A stretch of DNA of 5,741 nucleotides from Brucellaceae bacterium (GTDB lineage: Bacteria > Pseudomonadota > Alphaproteobacteria > Rhizobiales > Rhizobiaceae), in assembly GCA_031253705.1 (NCBI GenBank), contig JAIRVW010000401.1, forward strand, positions 1 through 5,741, read 5' to 3'. Under the pieces are notes generated by a model. It did not search any database and was not told the DNA's origin. It saw only the letters and a program-made list of their open reading frames with translations. The position numbers and the translations under genes were made by a program. The first letter of the stretch is position 1. Every line of letters begins with the position of its first letter. Positions 1 through 5,741 of this stretch are shown here, piece after piece.

Positions 1-12
1 TCAGGACTGCGA

Positions 13-666
13 ATGAAACAGCATATGCATAAAACAGAGAAATCGAAATTTTATCTGTTCCTGGCGATAGGCCTGTTTTCCTGTCTGTTTCTGCTGCCGT
101 CTTTATCCGGCTGGCATCCTGTCCATGCGCAAGACACATCCGATGAGGCGGAAGTTTCCTCCGAAGAGGAAGGTCCTTCCGGCGAGGGTCCTGCGCCAAA
201 ACAAAAAACCGCTTCCGCCAATCTTGGATCAAGCGGCCTGCCGATTCCGCGCTTTGTCAGCCTGAAACCTGCCCGTGTGAATATCCGCGTCGGTCCGGGA
301 CGCGATTATGCGGTGTCATGGCTTTATACCAAATCCGGTTTGCCGGTTGAGATTATTCAGGAATATGACAACTGGCGCCGTATCCGTGATGCCGACGGCA
401 CGGAAGGCTGGGTTTATCAGTCGCTGCTCGCCGGTAAACGCACGGCGATCATCGCCCCTTGGGAGCGCGGCAAAACCGACACTATGATTGATCTTTATGC
501 CAGCGCCAGCGACAGCGCCCGCGTTGTTGCCCGTGCGGAAGCCGGTGTCATTGCCAATATCCGTGAATGTAACGGCCAGTGGTGCCAGCTTGATACGCAG
601 GGTACGCGCGGCTGGATCCGTCAGACACAAATCTGGGGCGCCTATCCGGATGAAATTTTTGACTGA
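13..666 (+). CDS. Secreted tandem SH3-domain protein (SH3_4 / DUF1058-like)
   Basis: A 217-residue protein of unknown specific function, probably periplasmic. It starts with a basic N-region, then a hydrophobic stretch at about residues 14-32 and a likely signal peptidase I site after Val-His-Ala39. A low-complexity acidic Ser/Glu/Pro linker (about 41-72) follows, then two bacterial SH3 repeats at about 80-141 and 146-205. The first has the typical core [11 protein letters not shown] (89-99) and ends in an EGWVY strand; the second ends in RGWI. Cys185 and Cys191 flank a turn in the second repeat and could form a disulfide after export. The ATG at 13 is preferred over the in-frame ATG at 25 because AGGA at 3-6 lies 6 bases upstream. 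Bacterial SH3 domains often bind peptidoglycan or partner proteins, so an envelope role is inferred. It lies 101 bases before miaB. No catalytic domain is visible. Confidence 0.85.
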   Translation: MKQHMHKTEKSKFYLFLAIGLFSCLFLLPSLSGWHPVHAQDTSDEAEVSSEEEGPSGEGPAPKQKTASANLGSSGLPIPRFVSLKPARVNIRVGPGRDYAVSWLYTKSGLPVEIIQEYDNWRRIRDADGTEGWVYQSLLAGKRTAIIAPWERGKTDTMIDLYASASDSARVVARAEAGVIANIRECNGQWCQLDTQGTRGWIRQTQIWGAYPDEIFD

Positions 667-767
667 GCGCTACACGCCGCCATCCGTCCAATAATCTGAG
701 CTTTCCGGCCGGTTTGTGCGCATCTGTCCCCTTCTCATTGGCGGGGAAAAGCGTTAAAAGCCGCACC

Positions 768-2195
768 ATGAAGGATCAAACAGCACACCACACCCGTCAT
801 CAGGCTGCAGACACTGAACTGAGCGTCGCTGCCTCCGGTAATAATCTGGCCAACAGCCGTAAGGTTTTTGTCAAAACCTATGGCTGCCAGATGAATGTCT
901 ATGACAGCCAGCGCATGGCCGACAGTCTGGCCGCAGAAGGCTATGTCACCACAGACAGCCCCGATGATGCGGATATGGTTCTGCTCAATACCTGCCACAT
1001 CCGCGAAAAAGCTTCAGAGAAACTTTACTCCGCGCTGGGTCGTCTGCGTAATTTGAAGAATAAACGTCAGGCTGACGGCAAAGAGCTGATCATCGGCGTT
1101 GCCGGTTGCGTAGCACAGGCTGAAGGCGACGAAATTCTGCGCCGCTCGCCAACTGTTGACCTCGTTGTCGGTCCGCAAACCTATCACCGTTTGCCGCAGG
1201 CGCTTGCTCAGGTGCGTGAAGGCCGTCAGGTCGTTGACACAGAATATGCAGTTGAAGACAAGTTTGAACATCTGCCGCTTGCCAGCCGTGAACAAGTACG
1301 CAAGCGCGGTGTCTCCGCCTTTCTGACAGTGCAGGAAGGCTGTGATAAATTCTGCACCTTCTGTGTGGTGCCTTATACACGCGGTTCTGAAGTGTCCCGC
1401 TCCGTTGCCCAGATCATCAATGAAGCGACAAAGCTGGTTCAGGCCGGTGTGCGCGAGCTGACCCTGCTCGGCCAGAATGTCAACGGCTGGCACGGCGCGG
1501 GCGATGACGGCCGCGAATGGGGCTTGGGAGAACTGCTCTATCGTTTGGCGGAAATTCCGGGCATTGCCCGTCTGCGCTACACGACCAGCCATCCGCGTGA
1601 CATGGATGATGCGCTGATCAATGCCCATCGTGATCTCGATATTCTGATGCCTTATCTGCATCTGCCGGTGCAGGCCGGTTCCGACCGTATTCTGAAAGCG
1701 ATGAACCGCAAGCATAAAGGTGAGGATTATATTCGCCTCATCGAGCGTATCCGTTCCGTACGCCCTGATCTGGCGCTGTCCGGTGACTTCATTGTCGGCT
1801 TCCCTGGCGAAACCGATGAGGATTTTGAAGACACAATGCGGCTGGTGCGTGAAGTGGGTTATGCGCAGGCCTATTCGTTCAAATATTCGTCGCGTCCGGG
1901 CACTCCGGGTGCCGATCTGCCGGATCATGTGGAAGAATCCGTGAAAGACGAGCGTCTGCAGCGTTTGCAGGCATTGCTCAGCGAACAGCAGTATGCGTTT
2001 CAGGATAGTCTTGTCGGCACTGAAATGGATGTGCTTCTCGAAAAGCCGGGACGTCTTGAAGGCCAGATGATCGGGCGTTCTCCATGGCTCATTCCGGTGA
2101 TTATCGAGAATAATCCGGGTGAAGTCGGCGACATGATCCGCGTGCGCGTGAACAGCACCGGCACCAACAGCCTTGTGGCCGAGAAACTCGCTTAA
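768..2195 (+). CDS. miaB: tRNA-2-methylthio-N6-dimethylallyladenosine synthase MiaB
   Basis: A radical-SAM methylthiotransferase that converts i6A37 to ms2i6A37 in tRNAs reading codons that begin with U; it acts in the cytoplasm. The 475-residue length is normal for the family. The N-terminal UPF0004 domain has the three auxiliary-cluster cysteines: Cys40 (YGCQMN), Cys76 (NTCHIRE) and Cys114 (AGCVAQ). The radical-SAM CxxxCxxC motif is Cys192, Cys196 and Cys199 ([10 protein letters not shown]). The radical-SAM barrel runs to about residue 405, and a TRAM RNA-binding domain fills about 411-474. The ATG at 768 is chosen as the first ATG before the conserved core; its ribosome binding site is poor. 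A TTG at 714 would add 18 residues with no better site. The first 30 residues are a variable, polar extension. MiaB next to phoH and ybeY is the usual alphaproteobacterial order. The identification is firm; the exact start is less so. Confidence 0.97.
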   Translation: MKDQTAHHTRHQAADTELSVAASGNNLANSRKVFVKTYGCQMNVYDSQRMADSLAAEGYVTTDSPDDADMVLLNTCHIREKASEKLYSALGRLRNLKNKRQADGKELIIGVAGCVAQAEGDEILRRSPTVDLVVGPQTYHRLPQALAQVREGRQVVDTEYAVEDKFEHLPLASREQVRKRGVSAFLTVQEGCDKFCTFCVVPYTRGSEVSRSVAQIINEATKLVQAGVRELTLLGQNVNGWHGAGDDGREWGLGELLYRLAEIPGIARLRYTTSHPRDMDDALINAHRDLDILMPYLHLPVQAGSDRILKAMNRKHKGEDYIRLIERIRSVRPDLALSGDFIVGFPGETDEDFEDTMRLVREVGYAQAYSFKYSSRPGTPGADLPDHVEESVKDERLQRLQALLSEQQYAFQDSLVGTEMDVLLEKPGRLEGQMIGRSPWLIPVIIENNPGEVGDMIRVRVNSTGTNSLVAEKLA

Positions 2196-2224
2196 ATACC
2201 ACATATAGTTACCGGCTTTGCTTT

Positions 2225-2284
2225 CCGCGTGACAGTGTCATTAATCTGTACCATAATCGTGTCAGATATGATCTGTCACGGCGG
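2225..2284. repeat. Nested inverted repeats of TGTCA around the phoH promoter
   Basis: CGTGACAG (2228-2235) is the perfect reverse complement of CTGTCACG (2273-2280). Allowing one bulged G at 2281, the arms extend to CCG (2225-2227) with CGG (2282-2284), giving 11 pairs around a 37-base centre. Inside, TGACAGTGTCA (2230-2240) is itself a perfect odd palindrome that contains most of the -35 box. TGTCA occurs again at 2260-2264, over the predicted transcription start, and at 2274-2278. Repeats that cover the -35 box and the start site are what a repressor operator would look like, but I do not recognise the motif as that of a known regulator. A structural role as a DNA or RNA hairpin is the alternative. 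Confidence 0.5.
2229..2257 (+). promoter_or_regulatory. Predicted sigma-70-type promoter of phoH
   Basis: The -35 box GTGACA (2229-2234) matches TTGACA at five of six bases. The -10 box CATAAT (2252-2257) matches TATAAT at five of six. The spacer is exactly 17 bases. Transcription would start near 2264, giving a leader of about 70 bases before the phoH start. This is the best promoter match I found in the window. It sits in the 137-base gap between miaB and phoH, so phoH can probably be expressed separately from miaB. It is a prediction from consensus alone. Confidence 0.6.
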
Positions 2285-2320
2285 ATCAGCGCCTTTTAGA
2301 TTTACAGCCAAACCGCAATC

Positions 2321-2326
2321 AAGGAG
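2321..2326 (+). promoter_or_regulatory. Strong ribosome binding site fixing the phoH TTG start
   Basis: AAGGAG is a near-perfect Shine-Dalgarno sequence 6 bases before TTG at 2333. It is the best ribosome binding site in the window. It decides the start in favour of TTG over the first in-frame ATG at 2390, which lies well inside the reading frame and has no comparable site. Confidence 0.8.
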
Positions 2327-2332
2327 AGCCGG

Positions 2333-3460
2333 TTGAACGTCACCACGGGCAAACAGGTTAGCAAAGAACTGAAAAAACCCGCCACTTCTATGCCTACATT
2401 GCAGGATGGCGCTTCCGATATGGCTCACATTGTCCTCGATTTCGACAGCAACCGGCTGGCGAGTGCGCTGTTCGGCAAATTCGATGAGAATCTCGCTTAT
2501 ATTGAGCAGAAACTTGGTGTCGATGTCCGCTCCAAAGGCAACCAGCTGATCCTGCGCGGTGAAGCAACGGCCACGGCACAGGCACGTATGGCACTGGACC
2601 ACCTCTATTCGCTTCTGCAAAAAGGTCATGACCTGAGCAAATCCGATGTCGATGGTGCGCTGCGCATGGCCGCCACTGCCACGCCGGTGCGTGACGATCA
2701 GCTGAGCCTGCCGACGCTGGAAACCAAAACCCGCCTTTCCGCGGCACAAATCTCCACACGCAAAAAGACCATCTTTGCCCGCACGCCGACGCAGGATGCC
2801 TATATGCGTGCGATGGAACGCTCGGAGCTGGTTTTCGGCACCGGTCCTGCCGGTACCGGCAAAACCTATCTCGCTGTTGCCCATGCCGCCATGCTGCTGG
2901 AACGCGGACTGGTGGAACGGATCGTGCTGTCTCGCCCTGCAGTTGAAGCCGGTGAACGGCTCGGCTTTTTGCCGGGTGACATGAAAGAAAAAGTCGATCC
3001 GTATCTGCGCCCGCTCTATGACGCGCTTTACGACATGATCCCTGCGGATAAAGTAGAGCGTGCGCTCGCCGCCGGTGTGATTGAAATCGCACCTCTGGCT
3101 TTCATGCGCGGACGCACACTGGCACATGCGGCCGTTATTCTCGATGAGGCGCAGAACACCACATCCATGCAGATGAAAATGTTCCTGACCCGTCTGGGTG
3201 AAGGTTCGCGCATGATTGTCACCGGCGATCCGAGCCAGATCGATCTGCCCGCCGGTCAGAAATCCGGCCTTGTGGAAGCGCTGGAAATTCTGGGTGACGT
3301 TGAAAATATTATCACCGTACGCTTCAGCGACAAAGATGTTGTACGTCACCCGATGGTTGCCGCTATTGTCCGCGCCTATGAAAAACGCGGCGCTGCCAAA
3401 ACGCTGAAATACCATAAAGACAGCGTGACTGAGGGTGAAAACACGCCCCCGACAACCTAA
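2333..3460 (+). CDS. phoH: PhoH family ATPase (PhoH/YbeZ)
   Basis: A 375-residue cytoplasmic P-loop ATPase of the PhoH/YbeZ type, slightly longer than E. coli YbeZ (about 346). The N-terminal part (about 30-100) is a small alpha/beta region with a KH-like look, ending in the GNQLILRG strand. The ATPase domain follows, with Walker A GPAGTGKT at 171-178, the family motif SRPAVEAG at 200-207, Walker B VILDEAQN at 268-275 (Asp271, Glu272) and the sensor-like TGDPSQ at 297-302. All key residues are present. The start is TTG with AAGGAG 6 bases upstream. In E. coli, YbeZ interacts with YbeY and is linked to ribosome maturation and RNA handling; its exact substrate is unsettled. Here ybeY is next, but 95 bases away with a terminator-like hairpin in between. 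The gene has its own predicted promoter at 2229-2257. The last 20 or so residues are polar and likely disordered. Confidence 0.96.
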   Translation: MNVTTGKQVSKELKKPATSMPTLQDGASDMAHIVLDFDSNRLASALFGKFDENLAYIEQKLGVDVRSKGNQLILRGEATATAQARMALDHLYSLLQKGHDLSKSDVDGALRMAATATPVRDDQLSLPTLETKTRLSAAQISTRKKTIFARTPTQDAYMRAMERSELVFGTGPAGTGKTYLAVAHAAMLLERGLVERIVLSRPAVEAGERLGFLPGDMKEKVDPYLRPLYDALYDMIPADKVERALAAGVIEIAPLAFMRGRTLAHAAVILDEAQNTTSMQMKMFLTRLGEGSRMIVTGDPSQIDLPAGQKSGLVEALEILGDVENIITVRFSDKDVVRHPMVAAIVRAYEKRGAAKTLKYHKDSVTEGENTPPTT

Positions 3461-3488
3461 ATAGGTTCTTAGATATAACCAGAGTTTT

Positions 3489-3527
3489 ATAACAGCCCGC
3501 CTTTTTCACAGGACGGGCTGTTATTTT
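3489..3527 (+). terminator. Terminator-like hairpin between phoH and ybeY
   Basis: ATAACAGCCCG (3489-3499) pairs with CGGGCTGTTAT (3514-3524), a perfect 11-base-pair stem around a 14-base loop. CC at 3500-3501 and GG at 3511-3512 could extend it past a bulged A. The 3' arm runs into TTTT (3524-3527). The GC-rich stem plus a short T tract fits an intrinsic terminator for phoH. The T tract is short and overlaps the stem, so termination may be partial, allowing read-through into ybeY. Confidence 0.65.
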
Positions 3528-3555
3528 GCTTATAAAACCGGTTCACGGATCTGAA

Positions 3556-4065
3556 ATGATTACAATTGATATTCTCATTGAAAGCCCGCTTTGGGAAAAC
3601 CCTTTAGACGCCGACAATGAAGCCTATGAAACACTTGCGCGATCCTGTGTCGATGCCGTCTGGGCGCGGCTTGAACTGCCGCAGCAAGAGACCGAGCTCA
3701 GCCTTGTGCTGACAGATGACGCCTCCATCCGCACGATCAATGCGCAATGGCGCAACAAAGACAAAGCCACCAATGTGCTGTCTTTTCCGGCTTTTGAGGT
3801 AGCTCCGGGCGATGCTCCGGGACCGATGCTCGGCGATATTATTATTGCGCGGGAAACCGTTGAGCGGGAAGCTGCGGAAGAAAACAAAAGTTTTGATCAG
3901 CACCTGCACCATATGATCGTGCACGGCCTGCTGCATCTTCTGGGCTACGATCATGAAGATGATGAGGAAGCAGAGGAAATGGAAGGGCTGGAACGCGAAA
4001 TCCTTCATGCTCTTGCCATACCTGATCCTTATACTGTACATTCAACCGATAATGAAAACGATTGA
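3556..4065 (+). CDS. ybeY: Endoribonuclease YbeY (16S rRNA maturation factor)
   Basis: A 169-residue metal-dependent endoribonuclease of the UPF0054 family. In bacteria it takes part in 16S rRNA 3'-end processing, ribosome quality control and, in rhizobia, RNA regulation. The zinc-binding signature [11 protein letters not shown] is complete, with His123, His127 and His133. Upstream are the family segments [14 protein letters not shown], where a conserved Arg lies, and [10 protein letters not shown]. The ATG at 3556 starts a conventional [10 protein letters not shown]-terminus and has GGA at 3547-3549 as a modest ribosome binding site. An in-frame TTG at 3526 lies in the hairpin tail and is unlikely. 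The C-terminus ALAIPDPY and a polar tail are typical of Rhizobiales forms. The stop codon is 2 bases before the corC start, so the two genes are probably cotranscribed and translationally coupled. No clear promoter of its own is visible. Confidence 0.97.
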   Translation: MITIDILIESPLWENPLDADNEAYETLARSCVDAVWARLELPQQETELSLVLTDDASIRTINAQWRNKDKATNVLSFPAFEVAPGDAPGPMLGDIIIARETVEREAAEENKSFDQHLHHMIVHGLLHLLGYDHEDDEEAEEMEGLEREILHALAIPDPYTVHSTDNEND

Positions 4066-4067
4066 CC

Positions 4068-5105
4068 ATGGCTGATCAGACTAATCACAATTCTTCGACG
4101 GGCGCTGTTCACAGCGACGCCGTTTCCCAGAACGATCCGGAAGCGCAGAGTACGGGGCAAAGCTCTGCACGGGCATCAGGATCTGAAAAACGTTCACTCC
4201 TTGCCGGATTATTTCCGTTTCTCCGTTCGCGCCAGACCAGCTCGATCCGTGAAGATCTGACGGATGCGCTCTCGGATGATACAGGCAGTGACACAGCTTT
4301 TTCCGCCGAGGAAAAGGCGATGCTCAACAATATTCTGCGCCTGCGGGAACTTCGCGTTGATGACGTGATGATCAGCCGCGCGGATATTGAAGCGATTGAA
4401 TATTCAACACCGCTGGGTGAATTGCTGGAACTGTTTGAATCCTCCGGCCATTCCCGCATGCCGGTCTATGTTGAGACGCTCGATGATGCGCGCGGCATGA
4501 TCCATATCCGCGATGTTCTCAACTACATTACCCGTATGAGCAGACAGCAGCCTGCCGGCTCCGAACAGTCTGCCGCTGCCAAGCGCTATGATCTGTCGAA
4601 AATCGATCTCACCACGCCGATCAGCGAACTGAACCTGATGCGCAAGGTGTTGTTTGTGCCGTCCTCCATGCTGGCAAGCAGCCTGATGGCGCGTATGCAG
4701 GCAAGCCATATTCAGATGGCACTGGTGATCGACGAATATGGCGGTACAGACGGTCTCGTCTCGCTGGAAGACATTGTGGAAATGGTTGTCGGCGATATCG
4801 AAGACGAACATGACGACGAGGAATTGTCCCTGATCCGCAATCCGGACGGCTCCTATACCGTCGATGCGCGTGCGGAGCTGGAAGAGCTGGAAAAACTGAT
4901 CGGCGCAGGCTTTATGCAGGGCGAGGACAGTGAAGACGTGGATACGCTCGGCGGCCTGATTATCTCGGCGCTGGATCATATTCCCGATACCGGCGCGATT
5001 GTCGATGTTCTGCCGGACTATGAGCTGGAAGTGCTGGAAGCCGATTCCCGCCGTATTCACAAAGTCCGCATCACTCCAAAAAATGCGGATTATTTCCAAA
5101 GCTAA
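4068..5105 (+). CDS. corC: CBS-domain protein CorC/TlyC (hemolysin-like family)
   Basis: A 345-residue protein of the CorC/HlyC family. Residues 1-80 are a variable Ser/Gln-rich segment with a short hydrophobic patch LLAGLFPFL (44-52). Two CBS domains follow at about 95-155 (from VDDVMISRADI) and 178-240 (through LVIDEYGGTDGLVSLEDIVE), then the acidic family motif GDIEDEHDDEE (242-252) and a CorC_HlyC domain at about 255-338. There is no N-terminal DUF21/CNNM membrane domain, so this is the short, soluble CorC form. CBS pairs usually bind adenosine nucleotides; E. coli CorC is linked genetically to Mg2+/Co2+ efflux. The older name 'hemolysin' should not be read as proof of haemolytic activity. 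ATG at 4068 is preferred over TTG at 4062, which overlaps the ybeY stop codon; neither has a strong ribosome binding site, consistent with coupling to ybeY. A strong terminator follows. Confidence 0.95.
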   Translation: MADQTNHNSSTGAVHSDAVSQNDPEAQSTGQSSARASGSEKRSLLAGLFPFLRSRQTSSIREDLTDALSDDTGSDTAFSAEEKAMLNNILRLRELRVDDVMISRADIEAIEYSTPLGELLELFESSGHSRMPVYVETLDDARGMIHIRDVLNYITRMSRQQPAGSEQSAAAKRYDLSKIDLTTPISELNLMRKVLFVPSSMLASSLMARMQASHIQMALVIDEYGGTDGLVSLEDIVEMVVGDIEDEHDDEELSLIRNPDGSYTVDARAELEELEKLIGAGFMQGEDSEDVDTLGGLIISALDHIPDTGAIVDVLPDYELEVLEADSRRIHKVRITPKNADYFQS

Positions 5106-5124
5106 ACAGCGTCTCATTTTATTT

Positions 5125-5155
5125 AAACACCGCCCCTGACCGGCGGTGTTTTTTT
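5125..5155 (+). terminator. Strong intrinsic terminator after corC
   Basis: AAACACCGCC (5125-5134) pairs perfectly with GGCGGTGTTT (5142-5151) around a 7-base loop, and a run of seven T follows at 5149-5155. It begins 20 bases after the corC stop codon. This is a textbook rho-independent terminator and should end the ybeY-corC transcript, which implies that lnt needs its own promoter in 5156-5239. I see no convincing -35/-10 pair there; TAGACT at 5198-5203 is a weak -10 candidate without a good -35 box. Confidence 0.9.
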
Positions 5156-5239
5156 ATCGCTGTATTCTCTTCTCAGTTTTTCTTAATCTTCAGCTCATAG
5201 ACTAGCTAAGAACCTTTCCCCATTGAGAGACCGAACAGA

Positions 5240-5741
5240 GTGAACAGCCTTTATTACCGCCTGACTGAAACCATAACCGGCTGGCGGAAAGCGCTTCTGA
5301 CTGTCTTTGCCGGTGCGATTGTCACGTTGGCCTTACCGCCGTTTGACTTCTTGCCCGCCGGTTTCATCGGTTTTCCGCTGCTGGTGCTGTTGCTTGACAG
5401 CTCAGCGAGATCAACCGCAACCGGATGGAGACGCCTGCTCCCCGCCTTTCGTACAGGCTGGCTGTTTGGTTTCGGTTACTTTCTCGCCGGTCTCTGGTGG
5501 ATCGGCATGGCGCTGCTGGTGGATGCGGAAAATTTCGCATGGGCATTACCGCTTGCCATACTCGGCCTGCCTGCTTTTCTGGCTTTTTTCTTCGCCTTTG
5601 CTGCAGCATTTGCACGGATATTCTGGGGCGCCGGTCTTATCCGCATTCTGGTACTGGCAATCGCGCTCGGTATCACGGAATGGCTGCGTTCGTTTATTCT
5701 CACCGGCTTTCCGTGGAATGCGCTCGGCTATCTGCTGATGC
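5240..5741 (+). CDS. lnt: Apolipoprotein N-acyltransferase Lnt, 5' part (cut by window end)
   Basis: The first 167 codons of Lnt, the inner-membrane enzyme that N-acylates the diacylglyceryl-cysteine of lipoproteins in the last step of their maturation. The reading frame starts at GTG 5240 and stays open to the window edge. It encodes several hydrophobic segments (about 18-52, 72-94, 100-125 and 132-148), the family's N-terminal ALPPFDFLPAGF region (31-42), and the diagnostic EWLRSFILTGFPWNALGY (147-164). The catalytic nitrilase-like domain, with its Glu-Lys-Cys triad, lies beyond the window, so activity cannot be judged. GAGAG at 5225-5229 is a plausible ribosome binding site, with a 10-base spacer. 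Because of the GTG start and the missing stop codon, an ATG-based or complete-gene search would miss it. A 143-codon frame at 5307-5738 is an out-of-frame shadow. Lnt directly after corC is the usual order in Rhizobiales. Confidence 0.95.
   Translation, partial: MNSLYYRLTETITGWRKALLTVFAGAIVTLALPPFDFLPAGFIGFPLLVLLLDSSARSTATGWRRLLPAFRTGWLFGFGYFLAGLWWIGMALLVDAENFAWALPLAILGLPAFLAFFFAFAAAFARIFWGAGLIRILVLAIALGITEWLRSFILTGFPWNALGYLLM

Noticed and set aside
82..84. Cys24 as a lipoprotein attachment site in the SH3 protein
   Set aside because: The preceding Leu-Phe-Ser is a poor lipobox because of Phe at -2, and the Cys lies in the middle of the hydrophobic stretch; Val-His-Ala39 is a better signal peptidase I site.
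705..712. CCGGCCGG palindrome between the SH3 gene and miaB
   Set aside because: A short GC palindrome with no loop and no T tract; expected by chance at this GC content and not a terminator.
728..746. CCCC/GGGG weak hairpin before miaB
   Set aside because: Only four base pairs around an 11-base loop and no T run, so no support for a terminator or attenuator.
714..767. Upstream TTG start for miaB
   Set aside because: No ribosome binding site, and the added 18 residues do not resemble MiaB N-termini; ATG 768 is the simpler start.
1014..2204. Long antisense open frame (396 codons, - strand) opposite miaB
   Set aside because: It lies over an unmistakable miaB, its translation is His/Phe/Thr-rich with no recognisable domain, and long antisense frames are common opposite genes with this codon bias.
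2276..3415. Long antisense open frame (379 codons, - strand) opposite phoH
   Set aside because: Same pattern: it mirrors phoH, has low-quality composition and no family resemblance, and no convincing ribosome binding site was seen.
4404..5117. Antisense open frame (237 codons, - strand) opposite corC
   Set aside because: A shadow of corC: His/Gln/Arg-rich translation with no recognisable domain.
5307..5738. 143-codon + strand frame inside lnt
   Set aside because: Out of frame with lnt, with an Arg/Cys/Ser-rich translation; the frame from GTG 5240 carries the Lnt motifs.

Overview
The window carries six genes, all on the + strand, from what looks like an alphaproteobacterium of the Hyphomicrobiales (Rhizobiales). 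The closest resemblance I recall is to the Brucella/Ochrobactrum group, from remembered MiaB, YbeY and PhoH proteins rather than from a search. GC content is moderate (about the mid-50s by eye). The gene order, from a small SH3 protein through miaB, phoH (ybeZ), ybeY and corC (tlyC) to lnt, is a conserved chromosomal housekeeping cluster. I see no mobile element, CRISPR array, RNA gene, phage gene or defence gene.

Layout. At 13-666 is a secreted protein with two bacterial SH3 domains. At 768-2195 is MiaB, the tRNA methylthiotransferase. The gap at 2196-2332 holds a good sigma-70-type promoter whose -35 box sits inside a cluster of inverted TGTCA/TGACA repeats. It is followed by a strong ribosome binding site that fixes a TTG start for PhoH (2333-3460). 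A terminator-like hairpin (3489-3527) separates phoH from ybeY (3556-4065). corC (4068-5105) starts 2 bases after ybeY and is followed by a strong intrinsic terminator (5125-5155). The window ends inside lnt, which begins at a GTG codon at 5240 and is complete only for its first 167 codons.

How the genes fit together. MiaB modifies A37 of tRNAs that read UNN codons. YbeY is a metal-dependent endoribonuclease for 16S rRNA maturation and RNA turnover, and the PhoH/YbeZ ATPase is its usual neighbour and partner, so this block serves RNA maturation and translation quality. CorC (a CBS-domain protein linked to divalent-cation transport), Lnt (lipoprotein N-acylation) and the SH3 protein serve the cell envelope. 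The genes are intact and have their expected catalytic motifs.

I did not find a new biological system. The most interesting material is regulatory: the repeat-laden phoH promoter, and the hairpin that appears to split phoH from ybeY.
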